From Chara braunii (Eukaryota; Streptophyta; Charophyceae; Charales; Characeae), in the NCBI GenBank assembly GCA_003427395.1, contig BFEA01000306.1, forward strand, positions 42,470-64,576: DNA of 22,107 bases, in the 5' to 3' direction. A model generated the notes under the pieces. It was not told the origin of the DNA and ran no database searches. It was given only the letters and a program-made list of their open reading frames with translations. Shown here piece by piece: positions 1-9,102 of the stretch. The stretch's first letter is position 1. Every line of letters begins with the position of its first letter. The translations under genes were made by a program, and so were the position numbers.

Positions 1-254
1 GTCCAGCCCCTGACGAAGAAGACTGGGAGGTGGACTGCGATGTCGAAGAGGCGGAAGCCATTGCAGCCGCTAAGCTGGCTGCTGCGTCCCTATTTTCCTC
101 CTCGCGCTGCTCTCTCCCTAGCTTCCCTTCGCAGCCTCCTCTCCTCTCCTGGACCTAACTCCAAGAAAGTCAAAGGTTGACTAAGAGCGGTTCTCCGTGT
201 GGGTCTAATGGGTTGCACTAGCCTTTGCTCCTCCTCACTGCTGTCTTCACTCAT
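1..254 (-). pseudogene. gag N-terminus of element C (truncated by window edge, frameshifted)
   Basis: An ATG at 252-254 opens a minus-strand frame beginning MSEDSSEEEQRLVQP. It runs 54 codons, rich in Glu and Arg, to a TAG at 90-92. A shifted frame then stays open to the edge and reads a Ser/Ala/Gln-rich stretch (for example AAAMASASSTSQS), so one indel near 95-115 probably broke the gene. Element B's gag starts the same way: MSDRE, a basic/acidic helix-rich segment, then a Ser/Ala/Gln-rich linker. The bases around the two ATGs also match (ctcatg followed by gctac on the plus strand). Gag would form the particle shell; only its first roughly 80 residues are visible here. The start is chosen by alignment to B and by its position after the leader. 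Confidence 0.6.
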
Positions 255-1525
255 GAGCTACGGTGTGTGTGATCTAAACTAGAACTCACACTGAATCCTN
301 CCTTAGCGTGACACACAACCGCCTGCGATATACAACTATTATCGGTCGGCTGGAACATAAACAATTAGGTGATATAGTCACAACTAATGTCAGGTCCTAC
401 AGGATACATCACATCTATTTTTACATTAGTCTAATACAAATCACTTTACAGCAAAGAGTCTAGTCTGTCTGTAACTGTCTGTTAGTTGTCAGCGAAGTCT
501 GTAACAACTAATCAAAGATAGAAATAACATCTCCTGCTGGAGATGTATACTGGATGGCAGATTGATAGTGGATTGCCACTGTGAACAGTTACCGGAATCC
601 CCCCTCCCCCTGTATCCTTCTTGAGTAGTCTCTTTGTGTCAACGTTCCTGAGCATCTGGTTGAGCAGCGTGCCTGAAAGTGTGCAATTCGGCCCACCCCT
701 GTGCCCCAAGTCATTGCCGAACATGCCAGCCAGTCCACTCTTATTTACCCTCGTACGGAACGAGCCTTACACCCGGTTGATTTGGCTGATCAGGAGCAAT
801 GACTTGGGGCACAGGGGTGGGCCGAATTGCACACTTTCAGGCACGCTGCTCAACCAGATGCTCAGGAACGCTGACACAAAGAGACTACTCAAGAAGGATA
901 CAGATCCCCAACCAGAAATATTTATAGACGGTTTGGTAAGCGTCTCATAAAAGGCTGGCATGCCCGGCACGACTTCTATTGCGCAAGCAGCAGAACCAAG
1001 GACTTGCAGCCCAAGCATTCGTGTACTAGTCCCAGAGGGTTGGCATGGTGACCGTGACCCAAGTGCTTCGTCCAGGGCCCTTCAGAGGCTTCGCCCGTCT
1101 CCCACCAGCTTGCTGCCCAAGAAGAATGTCGACTCTCAAGGAAGAGCGCTCGCGACACCTCACATCGAGAGGACTCTCAAGACAGAACTCACTTCCTCAC
1201 GGTAAGAAGAGATGAAGAGGGTAGATAAGGAAGAGAGCAACGTACCTCATAAATGCTGCCCCCAAGCACAGATTTCTCACCGGTAACCTGATGTGCAATT
1301 ATGATGACCGGTCCTTGCCTCAGCACAACCAACAGCAGAATGCGGTTCCACCTTGGCTCAATATGCCACATCAGCGAGTTCTCATCATCCAGCACACACC
1401 CCGTATGTCACCACATAGCTTCCTGGCGCGCCCACACTACCCTGGGCCGCCTAACGTTCAACACCAATGCCTTATCACTGCCCCACACCTCATGCGAAGC
1501 ACCAATGAAGCGCAATATGAACCAG
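255..1525 (-). other. Non-coding 5' leader of element C
   Basis: This is the untranslated region between primer site and gag ATG. No ORF here is conserved in the matching leader of element B (19939-21202), yet several blocks are strongly alike: 689-707 is identical over 19 nt to 20363-20381, 1038-1085 matches 20677-20722 with about two differences by eye, and about 1137-1255 matches about 20773-20885 closely. The short ORFs in this stretch are not shared and are treated as chance. An N is at position 300. Confidence 0.6.
610..903. repeat. 108 bp inverted repeat (arms 610-717 and 796-903)
   Basis: The two arms are reverse complements over 108 bp with a single mismatch seen by eye (aacgttcc against the complement of ggaacgctg). 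They are separated by a 78 bp spacer at 718-795. Arm 1 aligns to element B's leader in the normal orientation. Arm 2 sits where B has unrelated sequence of similar length, so arm 2 is the derived, inverted copy. Confidence 0.93.
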
Positions 1526-1536
1526 CTCCGATACCA
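1526..1536 (-). other. Primer-binding site of element C (initiator-Met tRNA type)
   Basis: On the minus strand this reads TGGTATCGGAGC when extended by one base. That is one mismatch from TGGTATCAGAGC, the classic complement of the plant initiator-Met tRNA 3' end. It lies 3 nt (att) inside the LTR end, whose last bases on the minus strand are TTGCA. Confidence 0.72.
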
Positions 1537-1880
1537 AATTGCAAGGAAAACAAGTAACTGCGAGATGATAATTCCATATCACACCATCACATTAAAAGCC
1601 AAATAGTCACACTGTGTCCAGAGATCAGCATTGCGTCAATAATACACCAATGGAGGTTCGTAGCACTGAAAAACAATGTTCATGGAGAGCATACTCTCTC
1701 CTCCCAATACAAGAGTCCAGTTACTTCACACTCACACTTGGCGCTCAGCGCCCAGCCTACTCCTACACAGCTTACTACAGACTACAAAAAGACAATGCAA
1801 CTGTTGACATCAGCGACAGCCCGAAGTACTTGAAGATGTCGCCTATGCAGACCATCGCCAATATAAGGTAAGTGCCCTCA

Positions 1881-1901
1881 CATCATCATCATCATCATCA
1901 T
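1881..1901. repeat. (CAT)7 microsatellite
   Basis: Seven perfect CAT units lie inside the element C LTR. The corresponding place in element B has only short cat runs, so this is a local expansion. Confidence 0.95.
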
Positions 1902-2475
1902 CCTTCACCTATCCCCTGACTACACCCACACCTATCCTCTCTTTCACCCGAAGACCACCCCTGCGCTTCACTGTAGTCCAAGCCCACCAGCTATGGTGGT
2001 TGGACTATGGCGTTGCCCTCAACAGCGCCCTCCTCCTCTACACGACCGCACGTGTTGCACCTCGCCTCTCAGCGCCAGCCAGCAGCCGCGAGCCTTTGCT
2101 CCAGCAGCGCTGCCGCTAGCATGCGAGTGCCTGAATGAGGCTGCCTGGCCAGAGCTCTTTCCTTTATGGAAAAGAGTTGGCCAGCTCTCGCAGCCTGGCT
2201 GGGCTGGCCTGGGCCCAGAAGCTTACGGAAGGCCCCAGGAGGCTGCCTGGATGCAGCAGCTACTGGGCTGCTGGGCCTCGTTCGGTTGGGCGCCCAACTA
2301 TCACTGTATGAGGCTCCGAATCACGCCCAGGGCCTGCATTCTTTGGAAAGGCCCGGTAGGCCGTGGAAATGTCCTTGGTGCTCGACCTGTGTTCCTTTCA
2401 ACCAACTGGCGCGTCGCAACTGCCTGGACCCCAAATATGAAATTGACAGTCGAGGGCCTCTTGGAAAAAGCCAGG

Positions 2476-2521
2476 CCCGCCTTCACTTAGGGCGGGCACC
2501 TCCGCCTTCGCTTAGGGCGGG
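2476..2521. repeat. Tandem GC-stem hairpins in the C LTR
   Basis: A 19-bp block (cgccttcacttagggcggg) is repeated 25 bp downstream with one difference. The first can fold as CCCGCC paired with GGCGGG around a 9-nt loop. Element B's 3' LTR holds a single, less symmetric version near 14309-14330. Confidence 0.8.
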
Positions 2522-3526
2522 TAAGGCTGCAAACAGGGCCCCATAGGCCTACCGAGGACCCTGATCCTTGCACTTGAAAATTGAGCACTTAATTCTCTTT
2601 CAATTAGGGGTAAGTTGTGGGGTTGTGGGACTAGCGAAATGGCCACAGTTGCAATCCGAGAAATAACGGACTGCATAAGGATGCCTAGGCCAAGAGAAAA
2701 CGAGTCGTGGCAAGCCTGAAAGGCTAGAAAAGAGTGACTCGGCATGAGGCAAAAAAAACGGTAAACGACAACCGTCAGATGAGGATCTCAAGACGGAGAA
2801 TCATCGGCACACAAAGGGCACTTGAGGAGGGGATATTGGAACTAACAAGGACAAGTCCCAAAAATAAAAATGGAACATCATCCGGGACAATGTCGGGGAC
2901 TAAATGGGCCCAAATAAAAATAGTCGAAAAATGGGACGTGTCGACGGGACTACCGGTGGGACAAAAAAAATGAAACTACTACGAGGAGAGTGGCGGGGAC
3001 TTGAGATGTCTCAAGGGGACCCTGAGCCAACGTGAGGAATGGTCACGCAAAGCAAACAACACCGTCGAGATCAGGATCTAGACGGTGGAAAATATTAGCA
3101 CCACAAGTGGGATCAAGTGGGAGGGCCATGAGAGAAAAAAAAACAAAATAATGATAATAGAAGGGTTGCCCAGCAGTCCGAGATAGGCATGGGAAAATAG
3201 AGCCCCAAGCGGCTCAACACAGAAAAAAGGCTGTCAAAAGAAAATCGGAGCAAAGAGGGCTAAAAATTGAGACTAACAAAGACAAAATGGAGTGCCCCAT
3301 GAGCATGGGGGTATCATTATTAGAATCCGAGATATAACGGCCAACTGTTGAGTCTGAATCTGACCATAGATGAGGATCCATGGCCTAGAAAAAGACTCAA
3401 CAGCCACTTGACACTTGTCACATCAGAAATAAAAAAAAAGAAAAGAAAAATGAGAGAAAATGGAGGAAGAGTGAGTTAAAGAGGGAGAAAAGAGTGAAGG
3501 AGAATGTGCCGACCTATTGGGACTGG

Positions 3527-3556
3527 CACAGTAGGGACTGGCAGGTCCCTACTGTG
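3527..3556. repeat. Perfect 12-bp stem hairpin
   Basis: Positions 3527-3538 (cacagtagggac) are the exact reverse complement of 3545-3556, around a 6-nt loop (tggcag). Confidence 0.92.
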
Positions 3557-3915
3557 ACCTCATCCCTCGAGATTTAGTGGAGGGCAATCCGGATTGTAGA
3601 GATATGACCCTTGGGGCAATATCTCTGCAAAATATGGATTAAAAAGGAAAAATTGAGAGAAAATGCAAAAGGAAAATGGTCAGTTTTCTTTTGGGTCATG
3701 GATCTGAGATTCATGGCGGAGGGAATATGGTAGTTTTTGATGAGGTCAACTCAAACGGCCAACTCCGGAATGAGTTGGTAACCCGAAATGGAAAGAAACA
3801 AAAAAAAGAAAAAAACAACATTGTGCATTTCGCCCAAACGGAGGGTCAGATGCACCGAAAACTGAAAAAGTGAGATTAGGGGCTCAAATTTGACGCAAGG
3901 ATCACCAAGGGATAA

Positions 3916-4017
3916 CTTAGAATATTGCTGGCCTTGGATCTTAGCCAGACCCAAGGCTGAAAAAGTCTTAGAATATTGCTGGCCTTGGATCTTAGCCAGA
4001 CCCAAGGCTGAAAAAGC
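3916..4017. repeat. 51-bp tandem duplication
   Basis: Positions 3916-3966 and 3967-4017 repeat a 51-nt unit (starting cttagaatattgctgg) and differ only at the last bases. The copy is almost exact, so the duplication is recent relative to the decay of its surroundings. Confidence 0.95.
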
Positions 4018-4043
4018 ACCAAGGCATGAGAGAATACCTCAGC

Positions 4044-4552
4044 CTACCAAAAATGGGATAGAAACTGAAAAAACCAAAAAAAAGGCCCACTCGGCCTTTT
4101 TTTCTCAGGTGGGGCTGCCCCTTGGGCATTTGGACTCGAGGGGGCAGCATTTGAAAAAGAAAAGGAGACCAAGGGAGGCCAAGAGGCAATCCGAGCTGGT
4201 ACCAACCACTCGGACTGCATGTACGTGGCCAAAATGAGGCCCGGGTACCCCCGGAGGGTTCTAGTGGTGAGTTTTTGCCTTGGTACCAAATTGGTTGCCG
4301 ATGGTGGTGAAACCGTGCATGCGTTGGATTGTTGCACGTGGAGCGGTTGGTCCAACGGTGGGACCAAGTGAACAATGTAATCCTCGTAAGTGAATCAAGG
4401 ACTCGTGACATTCGCATCCTCCCCCGATGTGTAGGAGACCGCTAGCAAGGCGGGTGAATCTGGCAGAGTGAGAGGTGGAGTCGCCTCACCTCCCGCGCAA
4501 CTCAGTTTCTTGAGTTGATGCAAAGCCGAACATCCTCCTTGCCTTGATCCGG
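4044..4552 (-). pseudogene. Possible gag-pol linker remnant of element D
   Basis: Downstream of the zinc knuckle on the minus strand, a frame stays open from 4367 to 4044 (107 codons), and its in-frame readthrough upstream gives a Pro/Ser-rich, low-complexity product (for example YEDYIVHLVPPLDQ). Another frame reads a similar Pro/Leu-rich segment from about 4589 to 4395. Position and composition fit the variable spacer between nucleocapsid and protease in Gypsy elements. No protease, RT or integrase motif follows, so pol of this element is missing. This is inference and could be chance. Confidence 0.3.
4077..4103. repeat. A-run/GGCC hairpin
   Basis: Positions 4077-4087 (seven A then GGCC) are the exact reverse complement of 4093-4103, with loop CACTC. 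It resembles a stem followed by a T-run, but in this eukaryotic setting no terminator role is assigned. Confidence 0.85.
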
Positions 4553-5992
4553 GCATTGGGAGGTCTTGTGCTTGGTGATGTTGCACCAATAGCAGCAGCT
4601 ACCGGTCGCGCCACTTGTATTCGACCTCGTTCAAGTGAAACTTGACCCATGGTACTGGCTGTCTGTTTCCGGCCGGCGATGCAGTTTTCGCCTTCCCTTT
4701 TCCTCAGGCGTTGTTGTTGCTTCGCAGCTGGACAACGGCCACCTCATCTCCCACACGTGATGCTTGGGTGGCTGCTGGATCTTCCACAATGTCGTCTGGT
4801 TGGACAGCAGCGACATGCTGCGGACGCGGACCAAATTTTCCTTTCTCCACATAGGTTGGCTGCCACGCCGATTTCTCGTGTTCAGCCGCCCTGTTGGTCT
4901 TGATGATCTCCCTTGCCTTGTCGATGATTTCGGCGAAGGTGGTGTATTGCTCGCGATCACCAAGTGTGAGGCTCAAGGCGGCACATGACCAGTTGTAGAA
5001 CTCCCGACGCAGATGCGAAAATGGCAACTCGAGATCAGGCGTTGCCACAATCTTTTGCCATTCCGTGAGCCAGTCGCGTGTCGGTGTGTTTTCTTGGGTC
5101 ATGGCGAAGAGGCGGTTGATGGCGAGCGTCGGGGCATCATCCACGATGAACCGCTTCTTCCATAGCCTCGTCAAATTTTCCCAAGAGATCTTTTTATGTA
5201 GATCGGCGACCTCGACGCCGTGGATGGTTGCGAGGTGGCNGAGCCATATCTGGTATCCGCCCTTTGAGTTGAGGAACAACGCACCGATGTACGAGTGGAC
5301 AAAAAGAATCCGAAGTTCCGTCGTAAAGCCCTCCCACCGGGGGACCGGGTCTTGATGTGTATAATCATAGAACTTTTCGATGCGGAATGTCGGCATCTTG
5401 TTGTGCTGCGCACTGGTGTTGCCATCCTTATTGGGCAGCTGGTGCAGTTGCTGAACCTCGGTCTTCAAGGTGTCCAACTGCTTGCTGATGGTGGCTGGTG
5501 CGGCGAAGGTGCTAGTGTTGCGACTAGGTGGTCAACTCGTTCCTCCGATTGGAGGGTAGACGTTGCACTGCTGGACTCGCTAGCATCTGGTCTTGGTGCA
5601 ACTTGCTCCAAGTCCTATACACGGGAATCAAGTGCCCATGTAGCATCCTCGTGCAGATCCTTGTGGTTCCACACCCCCCGTCGGAGATTCGCCAGCTCGG
5701 ACTAATGGTGGTTACAAATGTAAACCAGCCGGGTCACAAGTATGGCGAGAAACTCCTTGTGCCGCTCTTTCGGTGTCGCGTCTTCGTGGTTCTCAGATGG
5801 TTCAAAATGCTAGAACTTGAGCTTTTCAATGCTGGCGGCTCCGTGTCGCTGTAGCAGATCCTAGGCCTCCTTGAGGCGGACCTGGGCATCTGTATCAGCT
5901 TTGGCCTGAAGTCGCTGCTTTTCAGCTACTCCACTGCTTCAGCCTGTAGGCGGGCAGCCTCGGCTGCCGCCTGACGCTTTTCTGTGAAGCAA
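4553..5992 (-). pseudogene. gag of element D (Ty3/Gypsy), degenerate
   Basis: The best frame (5532 to 4704) reads a typical capsid-type Gag core: FRIEKFYDYTHQDPVPRWE near its start, then IWL.HLATIHG, LTRLWKKRFIVDD and TPTRDWLTEWQKIV. The initiation at 5477 is only a Leu codon in mid-gene; the frame reads upstream to a TGA near 5532. Farther upstream (about 5535-5992) other frames give charged coiled-coil pieces (EKRQAAAEAARLQAEAVE; PSENHEDATPKERHKEF) separated by stops, so the N-terminal half is broken several times. Downstream, after a TGA near 4701, a CCHC zinc knuckle (CYWCNITKHKTSQC, CX2CX4HX4C) lies at 4553-4594 in another frame. The product would be capsid plus nucleocapsid. An N at 5240 leaves one codon unknown. 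Confidence 0.78.
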
Positions 5993-6138
5993 GTTGTGCA
6001 GTCCACGTGAAGGAGAAAGAAAGCGGCCATAGCTGCGGGGTATTACCACGGAGTACCAAGGAGGGAGAAACCGGACAGAGGGGGAGAGATCGAGAAGAGA
6101 GAGAAAGCGGCCATAGCCGAAGGGAGGAAGGAGTGGGG

Positions 6139-6189
6139 AAAAAAAAAAAAAAAAAAAAAAAAANAAAAAAAAAAAAAAAAAAAAAAAAA
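6139..6189. repeat. Poly-A tract (51 nt with one N)
   Basis: Uninterrupted A from 6139 to 6189 except N at 6164, followed by a gaagaagaag stretch. It lies on the 5' side of the element D gag. The N suggests that the true length was not resolved. Confidence 0.95.
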
Positions 6190-6290
6190 GAGAAGAAGAA
6201 GACAGCGGGGTGAAAGGAGGCGAGGAAGGTGAAGAAGAAGAACAGGGTTGGCGAGGAAGAAGAGCCGGCAGCCAGAGCTGACCGGAGGTG

Positions 6291-6362
6291 TTGACCAGCG
6301 ATTACCGGAGTTGACCGGGGCCTATAGCAACGTTGACCAAGGTGTTGACCAAGACTTTGACC
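6291..6362 (+). repeat. TTGACC repeat cluster
   Basis: TTGACC occurs at 6291, 6311, 6333, 6345 and 6357; the last three form a 12-bp tandem array (ttgaccaag plus three variable bases). TTGAC is the W-box core bound by plant WRKY factors, but regulatory use here is only a possibility. Read as protein the array gives a VDQ repeat inside a short unsupported ORF. Confidence 0.75.
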
Positions 6363-6535
6363 AAGCTGGAGTTGGTAACATCTCGCCAAGCCCTCAGCCT
6401 ATCCCTTGCCCTATGGATGTGCACACACCCCTTGGTACTTGCTGAGTCAAGTTGGTATGTCTATTCTTTCTGCAACGAGTCTCTTTTGTCCTAAGTGGTA
6501 GTACTTTGTCGATGAAGGATAGGGTCTGGATGACG

Positions 6536-6869
6536 AAACCCCTACCTGACCTTGTAGAGCTAATACCGTGTTTAATCTCACTGTCCCGGGGGGCCTAACC
6601 CTCCCAAGGACCGGTGCTGCCCGGCGGGACGCGGATTGGGCGTGGCACGGTGGGCTTGAACGACAGTTGTGGGCTGACACACCAGGCAGTCTTAAGTGTT
6701 GAGGGCCTTGTTCACCCAAACCCCTACCGGACCTAGTAAGGCTAAAGGCCGTGTCTGACGACTCGACTGTCCCGGGGGACACGAACCCTCCCAAGGCCCG
6801 GTACTGACCGGCGGGCTGCTCGGTTTGGCACGGTAGGCTCGAAAGGCTGAGTTGTGGGCTGATGCAACA
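6536..6869 (+). repeat. Imperfect 182-185 bp tandem duplication
   Basis: Unit 1 (about 6536-6684) and unit 2 (about 6718-6869) share aaacccctacc, ctgtcccgggggg, ccctcccaagg, ccggcggg, ggcacggt and gttgtgggctga in the same order with offset 182-185 bp. Both are GC-rich with no conserved ORF. They lie between the D gag and element A and may belong to either leader. Confidence 0.85.
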
Positions 6870-7132
6870 GGCCAGACCAAGCTGATCACGTCGTCCTGTC
6901 TGCGACGTTAAAGAATTCTTGAGGAGTTTGGGGGATCTCCTTAAAAGGCCTCCAGATCAGCAAACGGTCTAGTAGTGACAGCCATAGCATAGGTCTAGGC
7001 TAGAGACCATAGTTGACAGGATCCTTGTCAGGGTTCTGTGAGTCTTAGATTGAGTCAATAGGTTTGTCAGTCAGGGGTCAGAGTCTACGTGGTGAGGTCT
7101 GGAACCACTAACCCGGTTGTACACTTATCACC
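6870..7132 (+). other. Upstream region of element A gag
   Basis: This 263 bp region has no ORF and leads into the gag ATG at 7133 (context caccATGg). A 5' LTR copy of the sequence at 12840-13769 was looked for and not recognised, and no convincing tRNA primer site was seen, so the true 5' boundary of element A is unknown. Confidence 0.4.
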
Positions 7133-9102
7133 ATGGTTGAGACCCGTAGTGGGTTGGACACGAGCCCCAACACCAAGGAGCAGCAAGAAAAGATGGCCGC
7201 CTTAGTCAAGGAGAACAGGGAGAGGAAAGAGCGTGAGAAGCAAGCAAAGTTAAAGGCGATTGCAGACGAACAGGCGGCGAAGATGAAGGAAATAGAGGAG
7301 GAGATGGTGAAAAAGAAGAAGGCTGTTGAAGAAGAAGCGGCAACAAAAGAAGAAAAGGAAAGAATGAGGATTGAAAGCAGAGAGGGAAGTAGTGGCACGA
7401 AAAGGGACACAGACGCTGGGATTGAGAAGAAGATCAACGAGTGGGTTGCTAATTTATCGTTGGGAGAAGATGAGGAGGCGGAGTCGTAAGTGACTGAGGA
7501 TGAGAAGGTCACACTGGCCGCCGAGCTAGCAGCCATGGCGGACCCTATGGAACGAAGAGAGAGGGAAGACGAGCAGAAGCTACAATGGAAGTTGAGAATG
7601 AAGAGGGAGAAGAGGAGGAGGAGAAATGAAGTGAATAAAATGACCGCAGTCGTGGCACAGGTGCAAGAATGTAGAAAGGAAGTATTGGCCCAACCTGATG
7701 ACAAGGCCAAGTGGGACAAGATATTGGGTTACCTGGAGGTGTTGAGCAAGGCCTGGATGGAGGAGCGCCAGGCAAGTTGGAGCCAGGATGTAGCCTTGAG
7801 TGCCATGCGGTCAGGGTTTAGGTAGTTTGCGCGTGAGATCGTCACCCACATTGGGGGCGAAGTAAAGCAATTAAGGGACAACGTAGGGAAGTTTTGTGAG
7901 GGCGCCATTGAGGGTGCAAAAGCTACAGTCGCTGTAGAGGGCGAGGCCAGACCCCGCAAGGACCCGGTTAAACTTAAGTTTCCAGACGCATACGGGGAAA
8001 AGAAGGAGGAGAACTTTGACAACTCGGAAGCCAGTGTCAATAGTTATATTTATCTACAGCATATCCTGACAAATGAGCAAGTCCTCGTGGCCTTCCAGGC
8101 CCTCAAAGATGAAGCGGCTAGTTTCGCCAGGTCTCTTGCATGCGTAGCCGGTTGTGAAAACAACCTGGTTGCTTACTCTAAGGTTACCCCCCTTCCTCAA
8201 TTCCTCAAGCCCCTTCCTCAATTCCTCAAGCTCCTGAAGGAGCAATTTGCATACCCAACGAGAGGCATTCGTGCCTCTGACAAGCTACAAACAATCCACT
8301 CACGACAGTGGAGGAGTGCAAGGGCACTCAAGGGAACCATGGACGACCTGGTGGTCGTCCCAGACCATGGGGTCACGGAGACCTAACTGGTCCAATTGTT
8401 TTATTGTGCCATGCCAGAGCCCCTGAGGGGGCACTTCTTTGATAAGACTAAACAGGTCGGCATCACCTATGTTGCATCGAGTAGGAAAGTGGTCCTGTTC
8501 GAGTCGAAGTCCATGCCAGTTTCCACCTTCTGGCATAAGGACCTGGAAAAAGGGAAAAGGTGGAAAGGACGTACCATCTCTGGCCAAGTCAAGGCCAAGG
8601 ATCACATGATCCTGACGTTAGAGGAAGGTGGTACTGATGAGGTCCCATATAGTCAGATTGAGTGGGGCCTAGAGGAAGAGGACAGTAGTGTAGGACAGGG
8701 GAGGTCTTATGCTGCTGTCGCGGCTGGAGGGAGGCCGCAAGGTAGAGGAGGAGGCCAGGGCCAAAGGGGCCAGGCCATGGGAGGTTGAGGACCGGGGGCA
8801 CAGGGGTTGGCGGCCAAGGAAACCGCCAAGCGGGAGGTAGGGGTCAAGGTCCCCCGCCAAATCGCCAAGGTAATCGGTCTCAACAGCGAAGAGGTGGAAG
8901 GGCACCTCAAGGAGGTTGGCACCCAGGCTTGCCACAGGGAAGGCCCTGGGAAGACTTGGGCTTGGACCAGGGGTTATGGCAGGAACGCGTGAACCTTAGT
9001 CGGTGCGTGTTTTGTGGTGACCCGGCCCACGTAATAAAATTTTGTCCAAAGTATAGACAGGCCCGTTGGGCTGCCCAGCAGTCAAAAGGCAGCCGCCAGT
9101 AG
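7133..9102 (+). pseudogene. gag of element A, broken
   Basis: Starts at ATG 7133 (MVETRSGLDTSPN), followed by a strongly charged Lys/Glu coiled-coil region to about 7800, then a capsid-like core (FPDAYGEKKEENFDN; ASDKLQTIHSRQWRSAR; CAMPEPLRGHFF). One frame carries it from 7133 to 8788 apart from in-frame stops TAA 7487-7489, TAG 7823-7825 and TAA 8384-8386. Near 8785 the coding frame changes, and the Gly/Arg/Gln-rich tail leads to a zinc knuckle CVFCGDPAHVIKFC (CX2CX4HX4C) at 9004-9045 and a stop at 9100-9102. Expected role: particle shell and RNA packaging. A 21-bp tandem duplication at 8189-8230 adds seven residues to the core. The three stops leave the flanking coding sequence intact, so they look like point mutations. 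Confidence 0.88.
8189..8230 (+). repeat. 21-bp perfect tandem duplication inside gag A
   Basis: Positions 8189-8209 and 8210-8230 are identical and in frame, giving LPQFLK twice in the capsid region. Confidence 0.95.

Larger units (their letters stand above)
1..2545 (-). mobile_element. Element C: 5' part of a Ty3/Gypsy-like LTR retrotransposon
   Basis: Reading the minus strand, the order is 5' LTR (about 2545 to 1540), a 3-nt spacer, a primer-binding site matching the initiator-Met tRNA end, a 1.27 kb leader and a gag ATG at 254. The rest of the element lies beyond the left edge. LTR, primer site and leader all have relatives at the right side of the window in element B, in the same orientation and at nearly the same spacing (primer site to ATG about 1272 versus 1265 nt), which supports the structure. 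The outer LTR edge near 2545 is uncertain because similarity to the other LTR copy fades there. Confidence 0.72.
1540..2545 (-). repeat. 5' LTR of element C
   Basis: The inner end (plus-strand TGCAAGG) abuts the primer site. The sequence is related to both LTR remnants of element B: about 1741-1760 resembles about 21415-21434 (gctcagc.ccc), and 2398-2500 resembles 14224-14326, sharing caaccaactggcgc and gccttcacttagggc. The GC-rich outer half carries hairpin-forming repeats. No transcription start signal could be assigned with confidence. Confidence 0.6.
2546..4043. other. Purine-rich gene-free stretch
   Basis: I see no gene here. The plus strand is dominated by A and G with many gggac and aaaa words. 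A 17-bp motif occurs twice with one difference (2653-2669 and 3324-3340, aatccgag then ataacgg), and looser versions appear near 3585 and 3703, which suggests decayed internal repetition. It could be the remains of an LTR or the 3' part of element D, but no boundary or coding similarity shows that. Confidence 0.5.

Noticed and set aside
3-158. Plus-strand open frame at the left edge with an acidic start (PAPDEEDWEVDCDVEEAEA)
   Set aside because: The minus strand here reads a gag N-terminus placed correctly after a leader and primer site and similar in style to element B; the plus-strand frame is its shadow.
1862-1876. Good 5' splice donor consensus (AAG|GTAAGT) on the plus strand
   Set aside because: It lies antisense to element C, with no supported exon upstream and no partner acceptor.
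1993-2546. Overlapping open frames of 165 and 126 codons in the C LTR
   Set aside because: They follow high GC content, have low-complexity Pro/Ala/Trp-rich products, and the related LTR of element B does not preserve them.
4077-4103. Hairpin plus T-run resembling a bacterial terminator
   Set aside because: The window is eukaryotic retrotransposon sequence; intrinsic terminators do not apply.
6007-6445. Open frames across the poly-A and TTGACC region
   Set aside because: They consist of poly-Lys and simple repeats with an N and show no conserved domain.
7108-7719. 203-codon minus-strand frame opposite gag A, Ser/Phe-rich
   Set aside because: It is the antisense shadow of the Lys/Glu-rich gag coiled coil.
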